From Minisyncoccota bacterium (GTDB taxonomy: Bacteria; Patescibacteriota; Minisyncoccia; UBA6257; JAKLIH01): 18,067 bases of DNA. Every line of letters begins with the position of its first letter. Position 1 is the stretch's first letter. This document shows positions 8,733 to 15,586 of the stretch, piece after piece. The stretch covers positions 1 to 18,067 of the forward strand of contig JAQVPP010000010.1 in NCBI GenBank assembly GCA_028702045.1. Reading direction: 5' to 3'. Position numbers and translations under genes: made by a program. The notes below the pieces were generated by a model, which ran no database searches, was not told where the DNA came from, and saw only the letters and a program-made list of their open reading frames with translations.

Positions 8733-10703
8733 TTACTTCTTAGATCCTCTAAATCCGTTTTTGTAAAAATACCAAAAATCTTTAAATCAAGTATATACTT
8801 TACCCATGAAAGTAGGTTTTTTATATTGATTAGAGTGAAATCCTACTGTACCCATATCGGTATATTGTGTAGGTTTTTTGATCTTACCTGCTTTGAAGTG
8901 GTGATTAAGTAAGTCCATTTTATCTGATGGGTAATATGGATGGCTGGTTTTTTTCTTTTCAGAATCTTTTTTTTGTTTATCTGCTTTTTGATTATCTTTA
9001 TCTGGCTTCTCTACTTCTGTATTTTCCACTTCCTCTGGAATAGGCCTAAATAGTTGAGATAATTTATCTTTGGATCATTCTGCTAATTCCTCTGGTTTTG
9101 TTAATTTCTCTAATAATTTATCTTTATTTTTAAAATATTCAGCTACTTCTGGAGTTATTTTTAAAGAGGTGTATATATTTACTCCATTTTTTGGAGAGAT
9201 TATTCTCAAGGCTACTTTGCCTTCTGGATATTTTACAATCTTATATTTTAAATTACTGTGGTCTTGAGTTAGTTTAGCTCTTTTAGTTAACCTCTGTATG
9301 CACAAATCTTCTTGTTCTTTTTGCGTAGATCCTTTACAACAACTTACTAAAACCTCCCAGTCTTGTTTAGAAAAAACTGTTTCTTTTTCCTTTTGTTTTA
9401 GTTTAGCATTAAAGGAGAATACTTTTTCTTTAATTCCAGGCTCTTGGTATTGAGAAAATATATATCCTAGGTTTGGGCAAGTAAGAGATCCTTTTCCTGG
9501 AGTAAACTGGATATCTTCTGTTTGGTCTAGTTGATGTTTGTTTATATTTTTATATAGCTCTGCTTCTTTAATTTTTATTTCCTGCTGCAAATCTGCTAAT
9601 TCTTTTTTATATTGGTTTATTTTTTCCTGAGTGTCTTGTCTATCTTTTTTATCTGAAAGGGTATAGGCTACCTGGTCTAAACAATCAATAATTTCTTGTA
9701 GCTTTCTTGCTCTTTCCTCAAGCCTTGTTTCTCTCTTTTTCTTAGGCAAGTTAGCTATTTGCTCTATTTGAGCTTGTTTGTTTGGATAATATTGATCAAA
9801 TAATAATTTTTCCCTTAATGTTCTTTGTTCTTGTGGTTTTTTAAGATATTCATCAATATCCTTAAAGTCAATTGCATATTTTTTATTTATAACATCACTT
9901 CTTTTTTTGCCTATTTTCCTCAAAACCTCTGCTGCTCCTTCATTAATTTGTATCCCTGTTTCAATTATTTTTTGATTCTTATCTTCAGGAGTAAAGACTA
10001 CTTCATTATCATTAACTTCATATTGATTTTTCTTGCCTTTTTTATTTAGTAATAAATCTTTTAATTTTAATTGTCTCTCTTTTAAGCTGAGGTTTTTATC
10101 CTTTAGTCCTACTAAATTGGTTAAAAAATCAAGATATTCTCTGTTGAGGGTTATTTTATCAACTCCTCTAATTTTATATACCTTATTACCTTTTTTATCT
10201 ACCCCTTCTTCTAGAATAAGTCCTCCATGAATTTTTTCATATCCTTTTAAAAATTGCTTACGTGATTCTTGTTTTGGCTTGTCTGTAGAAGGTTTTTGGT
10301 TATTGGTTTTTTTCTTCTTAGAATCTTTTTGTTTTTGTTCTGGTTTTTGTTCTGGTTTTTGTTCTTGTTTTTGTTCTGGTTTTTGTTCTGGTTTTTGTTC
10401 TTGTTTTTGTTCTGGTTTTTGTTCTTGTTGTTCTGGTTTTTGCTTTTGTTCGTTAGAAAAAGAATTGATCTCTTCTGCTTCATTTAATACTATTGTATCC
10501 AAAAAACCATCCTGGGGATTAATTAAAAAATCAATTTTTTGATTTTCTTGTTTTAATTTATCAATAAGATAAAGGTTTTTTTCTGTAGTTTCTCCCTGAA
10601 AACCATCTTGTAGTAATATTTGCTCTAAATCTTCTCTTGTATATACTTTTTTACCCTTATTTTGTTTACCAATATCATCTGGTTGTTCTATTTTGTTTGT
10701 CAT
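8733..10703 (-). CDS. Lys/Gln-rich 656-residue protein of unknown function
   Basis: I do not recognise this protein. Two TGA-Trp codons (LAEWSKDK and VYTWFKDF) join it into one frame from ATG 10703 to TAA 8733. Visible parts: an N-terminal 80-residue segment (VYTREDLEQILLQDGF); a low-complexity KPEQ/KQEQ repeat at residues 87-126 followed by a Lys/Asn/Ser/Gln linker; a segment about 150-300 with conserved-looking GGLILEEGVDKKGNKVYKIRG; a charged coiled-coil-like region about 325-400 (ETRLEERARKLQEIIDCLDQ); a domain with SLTCPNLGYIF and WEVLVSCCKGS; and a Lys-rich, proline-containing tail ending WFKDFWYFYKNGFRGSKK. There is no signal peptide and no clear membrane helix, suggesting a cytoplasmic or nucleoid protein. 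It is monocistronic, with its own promoter and terminator. Confidence 0.85.
10326..10445 (-). repeat. In-frame tandem repeat coding KPEQ/KQEQ
   Basis: Residues 87-126 of the 656-residue protein are near-perfect 4-residue units in a 12-residue pattern (KPEQKQEQKPEQ), about two and a half 36-bp units plus flanking degenerate copies. The DNA is correspondingly repetitive, so copy number may vary between strains or be misassembled. Confidence 0.9.
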
Positions 10704-10723
10704 AATAATATTTTAATATATAT

Positions 10724-10752
10724 AGTATATATAATAAAAGAAATTTTTTCAA
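10724..10752 (-). promoter_or_regulatory. Promoter of the 656-residue protein gene
   Basis: TTGAAA (10752-10747), 17 bases, TATACT (10729-10724) on the minus strand. The predicted start near 10717 gives a leader of only about 14 nt, with no Shine-Dalgarno sequence. Confidence 0.68.
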
Positions 10753-10756
10753 ATCA

Positions 10757-10780
10757 AATAAAAAAACACTCATAAGAGTG
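10757..10780 (-). terminator. Intrinsic terminator of tRNA-Pro
   Basis: On the minus strand the stem CACTC, loop TTAT, GAGTG (10780-10767) is followed by seven T residues, seven bases after the tRNA 3' end. A small but classical terminator. Confidence 0.85.
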
Positions 10781-10786
10781 CTGTTG

Positions 10787-10859
10787 TCGGGATGCCGGGA
10801 CTCGAACCCGGAGTCTTATGCTCCCAAAGCATACATGTTAGCCTTTACACCACATCCCG
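10787..10859 (-). tRNA. tRNA-Pro (anticodon UGG)
   Basis: The minus strand folds into a full cloverleaf: acceptor CGGGATG/CATCCCG with A73, D-arm stem GTGT/ACAT, anticodon stem TATGC/GCATA with loop TTTGGGA (anticodon TGG), variable loop AGACT and T-arm CCGGG-TTCGAGT-CCCGG. The C1-G72 pair is typical of bacterial tRNA-Pro. No CCA is encoded, so CCA must be added by nucleotidyltransferase. It has its own promoter and terminator. Confidence 0.96.
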
Positions 10860-10878
10860 AATAAAAATATATACAAAA

Positions 10879-10907
10879 ACTATACCAAATTTTATTTTAT
10901 TATTCAA
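10879..10907 (-). promoter_or_regulatory. Promoter of tRNA-Pro
   Basis: TTGAAT (10907-10902), 17 bases ending in TGG, TATAGT (10884-10879) on the minus strand, about 20 bases upstream of the mature tRNA 5' end. The TGG before the -10 makes it an extended -10 promoter like those of the polysaccharide operon and the non-coding units near 12.8-13.0 kb. Confidence 0.65.
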
Positions 10908-10915
10908 TAGCTATA

Positions 10916-10937
10916 AGTTATGCACAAGTTATGCACA
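10916..10937 (+). repeat. Two tandem DnaA-box-like 9-mers
   Basis: TTATGCACA occurs at 10918-10926 and 10929-10937 inside a perfect 11-bp tandem repeat (AGTTATGCACA twice). Both match the general DnaA-box form TTATNCACA. The 11-bp period puts them on the same face of the helix, and about 60 bases of very AT-rich DNA follow. No dnaA, dnaN or rpmH gene is nearby, so origin function is not supported by context. Confidence 0.55.
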
Positions 10938-10957
10938 GTATATATTGTTAAACTTAC

Positions 10958-10985
10958 TTGCTTTTTATTTATGTTTTGATATAAT
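10958..10985 (+). promoter_or_regulatory. Orphan plus-strand extended -10 promoter
   Basis: TTGCTT (10958-10963), 16 bases, TATAAT (10980-10985) preceded by TGA (TG plus one base), a perfect extended -10. It points toward the 3' end of the pth gene on the opposite strand; no plus-strand gene follows. It may drive a short RNA ending at the hairpin 11024-11051, or be a chance match in AT-rich DNA. Confidence 0.35.
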
Positions 10986-11023
10986 ATATATAAGTACCTT
11001 CTCCTTTCTCAAATACCATAGAA

Positions 11024-11051
11024 GGGGTTGGTGGCTAATGCCACTAACCCC
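11024..11051. terminator. GC-rich hairpin after pth
   Basis: Arms GGGGTTGGTGGC (11024-11035) and GCCACTAACCCC (11040-11051) pair with one mismatch around a TAAT loop. It lies two bases past the pth stop and is one of the few GC-rich segments. Neither strand has a good T-run after it, so termination is likely but would be atypical. Confidence 0.5.
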
Positions 11052-11053
11052 TA

Positions 11054-11596
11054 TTATATTAGTTCTTTTATTTTAGAATAAATGTTATCAAAATTATTAA
11101 CTACTTCTGTATAGTTTTCTGTAGTGAATTTCTTTAAAACTAAATCAAGAGCTTTTTCTCTTTGGTATTCTTTTCTTACTCCTATCCTTATTCTGTAAAA
11201 ATCTTTAAATTTTAAATTTTTAAAAATAGATTCTATTCCTTTGTGTCCTGCTGATTGTGTGTTTGATATTTTAAAATTAGGAATGAAAAGATCGGCATCA
11301 TCGTGGATGACAATAATATTTTCTTTTTTAGTTTTGAAATATTTAATTGCTTTAGCTACACATATACCTGACACATTCATATATGTATTAGGTATTACTA
11401 AAATAATATTATCTTTTTGAGAAATATACCCATTAATATTTTTATTTAAAGAAAAAGCAGGGAAAGATTCTTTTTCTTGAAAATATATTAAAAACTCCTT
11501 TCCTATATTATGAGGAGTTTTCTCATATTCCTTATCTTTATTGCCTAGGCCAAAGATAATTGTTTTGTTATTTTTTTGAAATAGATTGAAAAACAT
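11054..11596 (-). CDS. pth: Peptidyl-tRNA hydrolase
   Basis: A 180-residue enzyme that releases peptides from peptidyl-tRNA dropped by ribosomes. Family landmarks are GLGN (Asn19), the catalytic His29 in TPHNIG, PNTYMNVSG (69-77), the HDDAD segment (Asp99-Asp100), SAGHKGIESI (115-124) and FYRIRIGV. Compared with the usual NPGxxYxxTRHNxG and GHNG motifs it has KD for PG, Pro for Arg before His and Lys for Asn in GHKG; the catalytic His and both key Asn/Asp positions remain. There is a 12-residue N-terminal extension. The only ATG available, at 11596, lies 29 bases inside the LCP gene, so the two are translationally coupled. It ends in TAA-type stop just before a GC-rich hairpin. Confidence 0.93.
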   Translation of the reverse strand: MFFNLFQKNNKTIIFGLGNKDKEYEKTPHNIGKEFLIYFQEKESFPAFSLNKNINGYISQKDNIILVIPNTYMNVSGICVAKAIKYFKTKKENIIVIHDDADLFIPNFKISNTQSAGHKGIESIFKNLKFKDFYRIRIGVRKEYQREKALDLVLKKFTTENYTEVVNNFDNIYSKIKELI

Positions 11597-12527
11597 AATA
11601 TTGTATTGCTTTATAATTTTCTATACCTTCCTTGGGAACTAAAATGTATCCATATGTTGGATCTAGTTTTGACTCGAGCAAGCTATGCTCTTTATCAAAA
11701 TTGAGAGTTATATTTTTGATATTATTTGAGTTAAAGTCTCTAGCTAGTTTAGCATAATTGATAATATCGTTTACAGACATGTCTGTAAACATATATCCTT
11801 TTCAGCTGTTATATATTTTCATTAAGTTTGGCAAAGAGAGATCTTGCTTAACTTTATCAAAAACTGCTTGAAGCAATAATTGCTGATGAGAACCTCTGGT
11901 TATATCTCCATCTTGAACATACCTTGTTCTTATAAACTTAGCTGCTGTTTTGCCGTCAAGATGATTATCACCTTTGGGTAAATAGAAAGGTTTGGTTGGG
12001 TCTAAAGGATTTTTTAAGTTTGGATCATATACTGCTTCTGATAATACTATATCTATTCCTCCTAAAGAATCTATGAAATATCTAAATCCATCTAGGTCTA
12101 CAACTACGGTATTACTAATCTCTAATCCTATTATTTGTTCTGCCTTGATTTTGATATTCTTGGTATTGTTGAAATCTTGATTGTATACATTTTCATTAAA
12201 ATATACATAATTTAATTTGAAAAATTGATTTGTTTTAGGATCTTGGACAAGTAGGTCCCTAGGAATAGATATCAAGTTTATTTTACTATCATCAAAATTA
12301 ATATTAGCTACCATAATAGCATCAGTGAGTAATCCACCGTTTGTTTCTTGTCCTGCCATGCCTAAGAGTAATATATTTTTATCTGGAGTTTCTCTTTGTA
12401 GATTTACTATTTTAGATATACTAGAAAATATCTTTACTTCCTTATTGTACTTGAAGCAAAAAATAATCAAACAAAGCAAGATAATTGCTAAAATTACTAA
12501 CTTTAATATTTTAAAACTTTTTTTCAT
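11568..12527 (-). CDS. LytR-CpsA-Psr (LCP) family glycopolymer transferase
   Basis: A 319-residue protein with one TGA read as Trp (YNSWKGYMF). A short cytoplasmic start and one membrane helix (about 9-25) place the catalytic part outside the cell membrane. LCP landmarks are LLGMAG (54-59) with LLTDAIMVA, the SIPRD motif (87-91), and FIRTRY with GDITRGSHQQ (Arg200, Arg202, Asp208, Arg211). LCP enzymes transfer undecaprenyl-linked glycopolymers onto peptidoglycan or other acceptors, which fits the flippase, ligase and transferase genes upstream in the window, and argues for a walled cell. Promoter at 12577-12549, leader about 15 nt; pth overlaps its 3' end. Confidence 0.93.
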
Positions 12528-12548
12528 TTTGATTACTTATATATTTTT

Positions 12549-12577
12549 ATTTTATCATTTTTTTAAAATTGTTTCAA
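12549..12577 (-). promoter_or_regulatory. Promoter of the LCP-pth operon
   Basis: TTGAAA (12577-12572), 17 bases, TAAAAT (12554-12549) on the minus strand, start predicted near 12542, ATG at 12527. It diverges from the tRNA-Arg promoter about 20 bases away. Confidence 0.65.
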
Positions 12578-12596
12578 ATTAAGTAAAAGTGTTTTC

Positions 12597-12623
12597 TTGA
12601 TTTTCACATGATTTTGTGATAAT
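12597..12623 (+). promoter_or_regulatory. Probable promoter of tRNA-Arg
   Basis: An extended -10 element TGTGATAAT (12615-12623) lies 14 bases before the tRNA. A TTGATT at 12597-12602 could act as -35 with a short 15-base spacer. The extended TGn probably compensates. Confidence 0.5.
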
Positions 12624-12637
12624 CTTAAGATATTAAT

Positions 12638-12711
12638 GTCCCTGTAGCTCAACTGGATAGAGCGACAGCCTTCTAAGCTGTAGGTTACAGGTTCGAGTCC
12701 TGTCAGGGACA
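12638..12711 (+). tRNA. tRNA-Arg (anticodon UCU)
   Basis: Full cloverleaf: acceptor GTCCCTG/CAGGGAC plus A73, D-stem GCTC/GAGC, anticodon stem ACAGC/GCTGT with loop CTTCTAA (anticodon TCT), variable loop AGGTT and T-arm ACAGG-TTCGAGT-CCTGT. It reads AGA/AGG, the Arg codons that dominate in this AT-rich genome. The genomic sequence continues CAAT, so CCA is not encoded. Confidence 0.97.
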
Positions 12712-12714
12712 CAA

Positions 12715-12750
12715 TAAAAAACCTCCCTAGATCGTGTGATGTAGGGAGGT
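12715..12750 (-). terminator. Minus-strand intrinsic terminator beside tRNA-Arg
   Basis: Arms ACCTCCCTA (12721-12729) and TAGGGAGGT (12742-12750) form a 9-bp stem with a 12-nt loop; on the minus strand it continues TTTTTTATTG. There is no minus-strand protein gene upstream, so it implies a minus-strand non-coding transcript starting near 12792. Confidence 0.6.
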
Positions 12751-12771
12751 AATCATACTTAAGGAGGCTAT

Positions 12772-12800
12772 ATTGCAATCCTTGTGGATTGCAATTTTAT
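12772..12800 (+). terminator. Hairpin with T-rich tail after tRNA-Arg
   Basis: Perfect 10-bp stem ATTGCAATCC / GGATTGCAAT with TTGT loop (12772-12795), followed on the plus strand by TTTATTATA. It could terminate the tRNA-Arg transcript; on the minus strand it would be the first hairpin of a small RNA. Confidence 0.5.
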
Positions 12801-12804
12801 TATA
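12799..12804 (-). promoter_or_regulatory. Consensus extended -10 in the non-coding region
   Basis: Minus-strand TATAAT (12804-12799) is preceded by TGG (TGn extended). A weak TTTTCT at 12827-12822 sits 17 bases upstream. A transcript would start near 12792 and end at the terminator 12750-12715, giving an RNA of roughly 75 nt. Confidence 0.4.
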
Positions 12805-12816
12805 CCATATTTTTTT

Positions 12817-12860
12817 AAAAAAGAAAAGCCCCCACTCTGACTTGGTAAAGAGAGGGGGCT
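12817..12860 (-). terminator. Strong GC-rich minus-strand terminator
   Basis: AGCCCCCaCTCT (12827-12838) pairs with AGAGaGGGGGCT (12849-12860), 11 pairs with one mismatch and a 10-nt loop. On the minus strand it is followed by TTTCTTTTTT. This is the strongest hairpin in the window and again has no minus-strand protein gene upstream. Confidence 0.65.
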
Positions 12861-12863
12861 ATC

Positions 12864-12890
12864 AGGAGAACCGCTCCTTTTATTTATTTA
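12864..12890 (+). terminator. Weak plus-strand hairpin with T-rich tail
   Basis: AGGAG / CTCCT stem with AACCG loop (12864-12878) followed by TTTATTTATTTATT. Five pairs only; on the minus strand it would be the first hairpin of the unit ending at 12817. Confidence 0.3.
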
Positions 12891-12925
12891 TTCATATACT
12901 ATCATTTTTAAATATTTTTGTAAAG

Positions 12926-12953
12926 AAAAACCTATTTTTTAAAATAGGTTTTT
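12926..12953. terminator. Bidirectional hairpin with A/T flanks
   Basis: AAAAACCTATTTT and AAAATAGGTTTTT form a 13-bp stem around two bases. On the minus strand it ends in TTTTTCTTT, on the plus strand in TTTTTAGGG. The minus reading is the better terminator and would end an RNA starting near 13003. Confidence 0.5.
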
Positions 12954-12976
12954 AGGGAGGGAATGATTCCCTCCCT
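12954..12976. repeat. Perfect 10-bp inverted repeat, purine arm
   Basis: AGGGAGGGAA (12954-12963) and TTCCCTCCCT (12967-12976) around TGA. It touches the preceding hairpin with no spacer and shares the GGGAGG core with the hairpin at 12721-12750. Confidence 0.8.
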
Positions 12977-13009
12977 GAGGTCAACTATGAGAAAACTGTC
13001 TGTATATTA

Positions 13010-13037
13010 AATATACCATATATATATTTTTATGCAA
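13010..13037 (-). promoter_or_regulatory. Possible minus-strand promoter in the non-coding region
   Basis: TTGCAT (13037-13032), 16 bases ending in TGG, TATATT (13015-13010) on the minus strand. It would start an RNA near 13003 that folds into the hairpins 12976-12954 and 12953-12926. Confidence 0.35.
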
Positions 13038-13061
13038 CTAATTTTAATTTTATTTTTTTTG

Positions 13062-13070
13062 TGATATTCT
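13062..13070 (+). promoter_or_regulatory. Extended -10 immediately upstream of recG
   Basis: TGATATTCT: a TG, one base, then TATTCT at 13065-13070. No good -35 box precedes it. Only six bases separate the -10 from the ATG at 13077, so the transcript would start at or within a base or two of the start codon. Confidence 0.5.
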
Positions 13071-13076
13071 AAATAT

Positions 13077-15215
13077 ATGAAAGAAATAAAAGAAAAAAGT
13101 TTAGATGATTCCATTACTTCTTTATACAAGCTAGGGCCTGCTAAAGAAGAAAAGTTTAACTCTTTAGGTATATATACTATAAGAGATCTTTTGTATTACT
13201 TTCCTTTTAGATATCAAGACTTTACTGATGTGGTAAAGGTAAAAGATTTATTATATTATGATAAGGCTAGTGCTGTGGTAAATATTACTAATATCAAAAG
13301 CTATAGGAGTCCTAGAAAGAAAATGATATTAATTAATGCAGTTGGCGAAGATGAGACAGGTAAGGTAAGTATTATTTGATTTAATAACCCATTTGTATTA
13401 CGAACAATTAAGGTGGGTAATACGGTATCATTGTCTGGCAACTTAAAGATGAAGACTAAAACTAGGATGGAATTCCAGAGTCCCTCATATGAGATTATTT
13501 CTTCTGAGGACATGGATGTTGATTTTAATGAGCTTAAGCATACGGGAAGATTAGTTCCTGTATATTCTGAAAAGCCAGGACTTAGTTCTAAAATGATTAG
13601 GTCATATGTAAAGATGGCACTAAATGATTACTCATATTTACTAAAAGAAACCTTGCCAGACGAAACTTTAAAATTATATAATTTGGAAAATGTACAAGAT
13701 AGTATTTATCAAATGCATTTCCCTGAAACAATAGAAAAAAGTGAAGTGGCTAAGAAGAGATTTATTTTTGAAGAGATGTTACTTGTACAAATACATATGT
13801 TGCAATTAAAAAAAGAAAATTTAAAAATACCTAGCCCATTAATTTCAGTGGATGATAATCTTTTGGCTTCTTTTAAAAAAACTTTACCTTTTATTTTAAC
13901 TGATGCACAAAATAATTCGATTAATGAAATTTTAAAAGATCTAAAATCAAAGAGTCCAATGAATAGATTGCTTGAGGGAGATGTAGGTAGTGGTAAAACT
14001 CTTGTGGCCATGAGTGCTGGGCTTATTGTTTGCTCTGATAATTATCAAGCAGCTTTTATGGCCCCAACTGAAGTTTTAGCAAAACAACATTTTTTAACAG
14101 CTAAAAAGTTGTTTAAAAATTTTGATATTAAACTAGCATTATTTACATCTGATAGTATACAGATAAAAGATGGAAATCTTGAGGGAAAAATATCAAAAGA
14201 TGCTTTAAAGCATGAGATAGAAAAAGGTAATAATTATTTTATAATTGGGACACAATCCTTAATTCAAAAAGATATTTCTTTTTCAAAATTAGGACTAGTT
14301 ATTATTGATGAGCAACATAGGTTTGGAGTAAAGCAGAGAAAACAATTACTAACTAATGACAAACTAGTTCCTCATCTACTATCTATGACAGCCACCCCTA
14401 TACCTAGAACTTTAGCTTTAGCTGTATATGGAGACTTGAATTTATCTATTTTGGATGAGTTACCACAAGGCAGGAAACCTATTAAGACAAGAGTAGTTTC
14501 TAAAAGATATGAGACTCAATTATTTGATTTTATTGAAAAGCAAATTTTGAAAAAGAAACAAGTGTTTATTATTTGTCCAAGAGTTGAACCTAGTGAAGAA
14601 AATGAGTCTTTCAAAAATCTGTTAATGAAAGATGTGGCGTCTGTTAAAAAAGAATATGAAAGAATTAGTTCTATATTTTCTAAATACTCTGTAGCTATGC
14701 TACATGGAAAAATGAAACCAATAGAAAAAGAAAAAACTATGAGAGACTTTTCTGAAAATAAAATAAATATATTAGTAGCTACATCTGTAATAGAGGTTGG
14801 TGTAGATGTGCCAAATGCTACTACTATGGTAATAGAGGGAGCTGAAAGATTCGGACTTGCTCAATTACATCAGTTTAGAGGAAGAGTAGGTAGAGGCGTT
14901 GATCAATCTTTTTGTTTCTTGATGTCTGAGTCTTATGCAAAAAATACAAGAGATAGACTAAAAGCTTTAGTAGAGTATAATAATGGATTTAAATTAGCTG
15001 AGATAGATTTAGCTACGAGAGGGCCTGGACAATTCTTTGGCTTACAGCAATCAGGTATACCAGACTTGGCCATGTCATCACTTAAAGATTTAAAACTACT
15101 TGCCCAAATCCAAAAAGAAGCACAAAGACTTGCTAATATTGATTCTAGTTTGAGTAAGTGACCAAACCTAGAGCAAAGATTTTCTTCTTTTATAAAAGGC
15201 TTGCATATTGAATAG
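13077..15215 (+). CDS. recG: ATP-dependent DNA helicase RecG
   Basis: A 712-residue branch-migrating helicase that remodels stalled replication forks and Holliday junctions. The N-terminal wedge/OB region has LGPAKEEKFNSLGIYTIRDLLYYFPFRYQDFT and VSIIWFNNPF, where Trp101 is TGA (13377-13379). Helicase motifs follow: Walker A GDVGSGKT (301-308), DEQHRFGV (from 411), SMTATPIPRTLAL, LHGKMKPIEKE, TSVIEVGVDVPNATTMVIE (from 569), QLHQFRGRVGRG (to about 607) and the RecG-specific GPGQFFGLQQSG. A second TGA-Trp (LSKWPNLEQ) near the C-terminus adds the last 18 residues to a TAG stop. Length matches the family. It is the only plus-strand protein gene in the window and appears leaderless. Confidence 0.98.
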
Positions 15216-15223
15216 TATGTATT

Positions 15224-15255
15224 AAAAAAGGAACAAATTAATTTGTTCCTTTTTT
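15224..15255. terminator. Bidirectional terminator between recG and hsp20
   Basis: A perfect 16-bp self-complementary sequence: AAAAAAGGAACAAATT and its complement AATTTGTTCCTTTTTT. It starts 9 bases after the recG stop and ends 2 bases before the Hsp20 stop, giving each converging gene a stem followed by six T residues. Confidence 0.92.
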
Positions 15256-15256
15256 G

Positions 15257-15586
15257 TTATTTTGAGATTTTAGGAAAACTAAGAAGAAGCATACCTTTAT
15301 TGTTTAATGTTGCATCAGACTTATCTGGATCAACATCTGCAGGTAATGTACAGGTTCTTTTGAATGGGCCTCAGAAAATTTCCTTTTTAGTAAACTGTGC
15401 GTCTTGAACTGGATCTATTCTATTTCCAGAAATGGTTACTATATTATCAACTATTGATATGTCTAAATCTTCTTGTTTTACTCCAGCAAGTACTGTGCGT
15501 ATTACAAATTCTTTATCTGTTTCATAAACATCTATTGGAAGTTTCCCTTCGTCTTGAGGGTCAGGTCATTTTTTATCTTGTTTCAT
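15257..15586 (-). CDS. Small heat-shock protein, Hsp20/alpha-crystallin family
   Basis: A 109-residue chaperone that binds unfolding proteins without ATP. Two TGA codons are read as Trp (KKWPDP near the start and EIFWGPFKRT). The alpha-crystallin domain covers almost the whole chain: LPIDVYETDKEFVIRTVLAGV, then DLDISIVDNIVTISG, EIFWGPFKRTCTLPADVD and GMLLLSFPK. The N-terminal arm is only about 15 residues and the chain stops after SFPKISK, so the C-terminal I-x-I motif used for oligomer assembly is missing. The ATG at 15586 lies 14 bases inside the PrsW-like gene, making it the second gene of that operon. Confidence 0.9.

Larger units (their letters stand above)
12712..13076. other. Structured non-coding region with six stem-loops
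   Basis: No convincing protein gene is present on either strand in these 365 bases. Instead there are six hairpins at 12721-12750, 12772-12795, 12827-12860, 12864-12878, 12926-12953 and 12954-12976, unusually rich in GGGAGG/CCTCCC. On the minus strand they can be parsed as three consecutive units of about 70-85 bases, each having an extended or weak -10 element, a first hairpin and a second hairpin with a T-run. Some hairpins also have T-runs on the plus strand, so direction is not certain. The last 70 bases before recG are AT-rich with no fold of note beyond promoter elements. Confidence 0.7.

Noticed and set aside
10279..10542. Plus-strand Cys/Phe-rich reading frame
   Set aside because: It is the complement of the KPEQ/KQEQ repeat in the 656-residue protein; composition is an artefact of that repeat.
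12563..12955. Short reading frames across tRNA-Arg and the hairpin region
   Set aside because: They overlap the tRNA and the hairpins, show no protein-like composition and have no start-site support.
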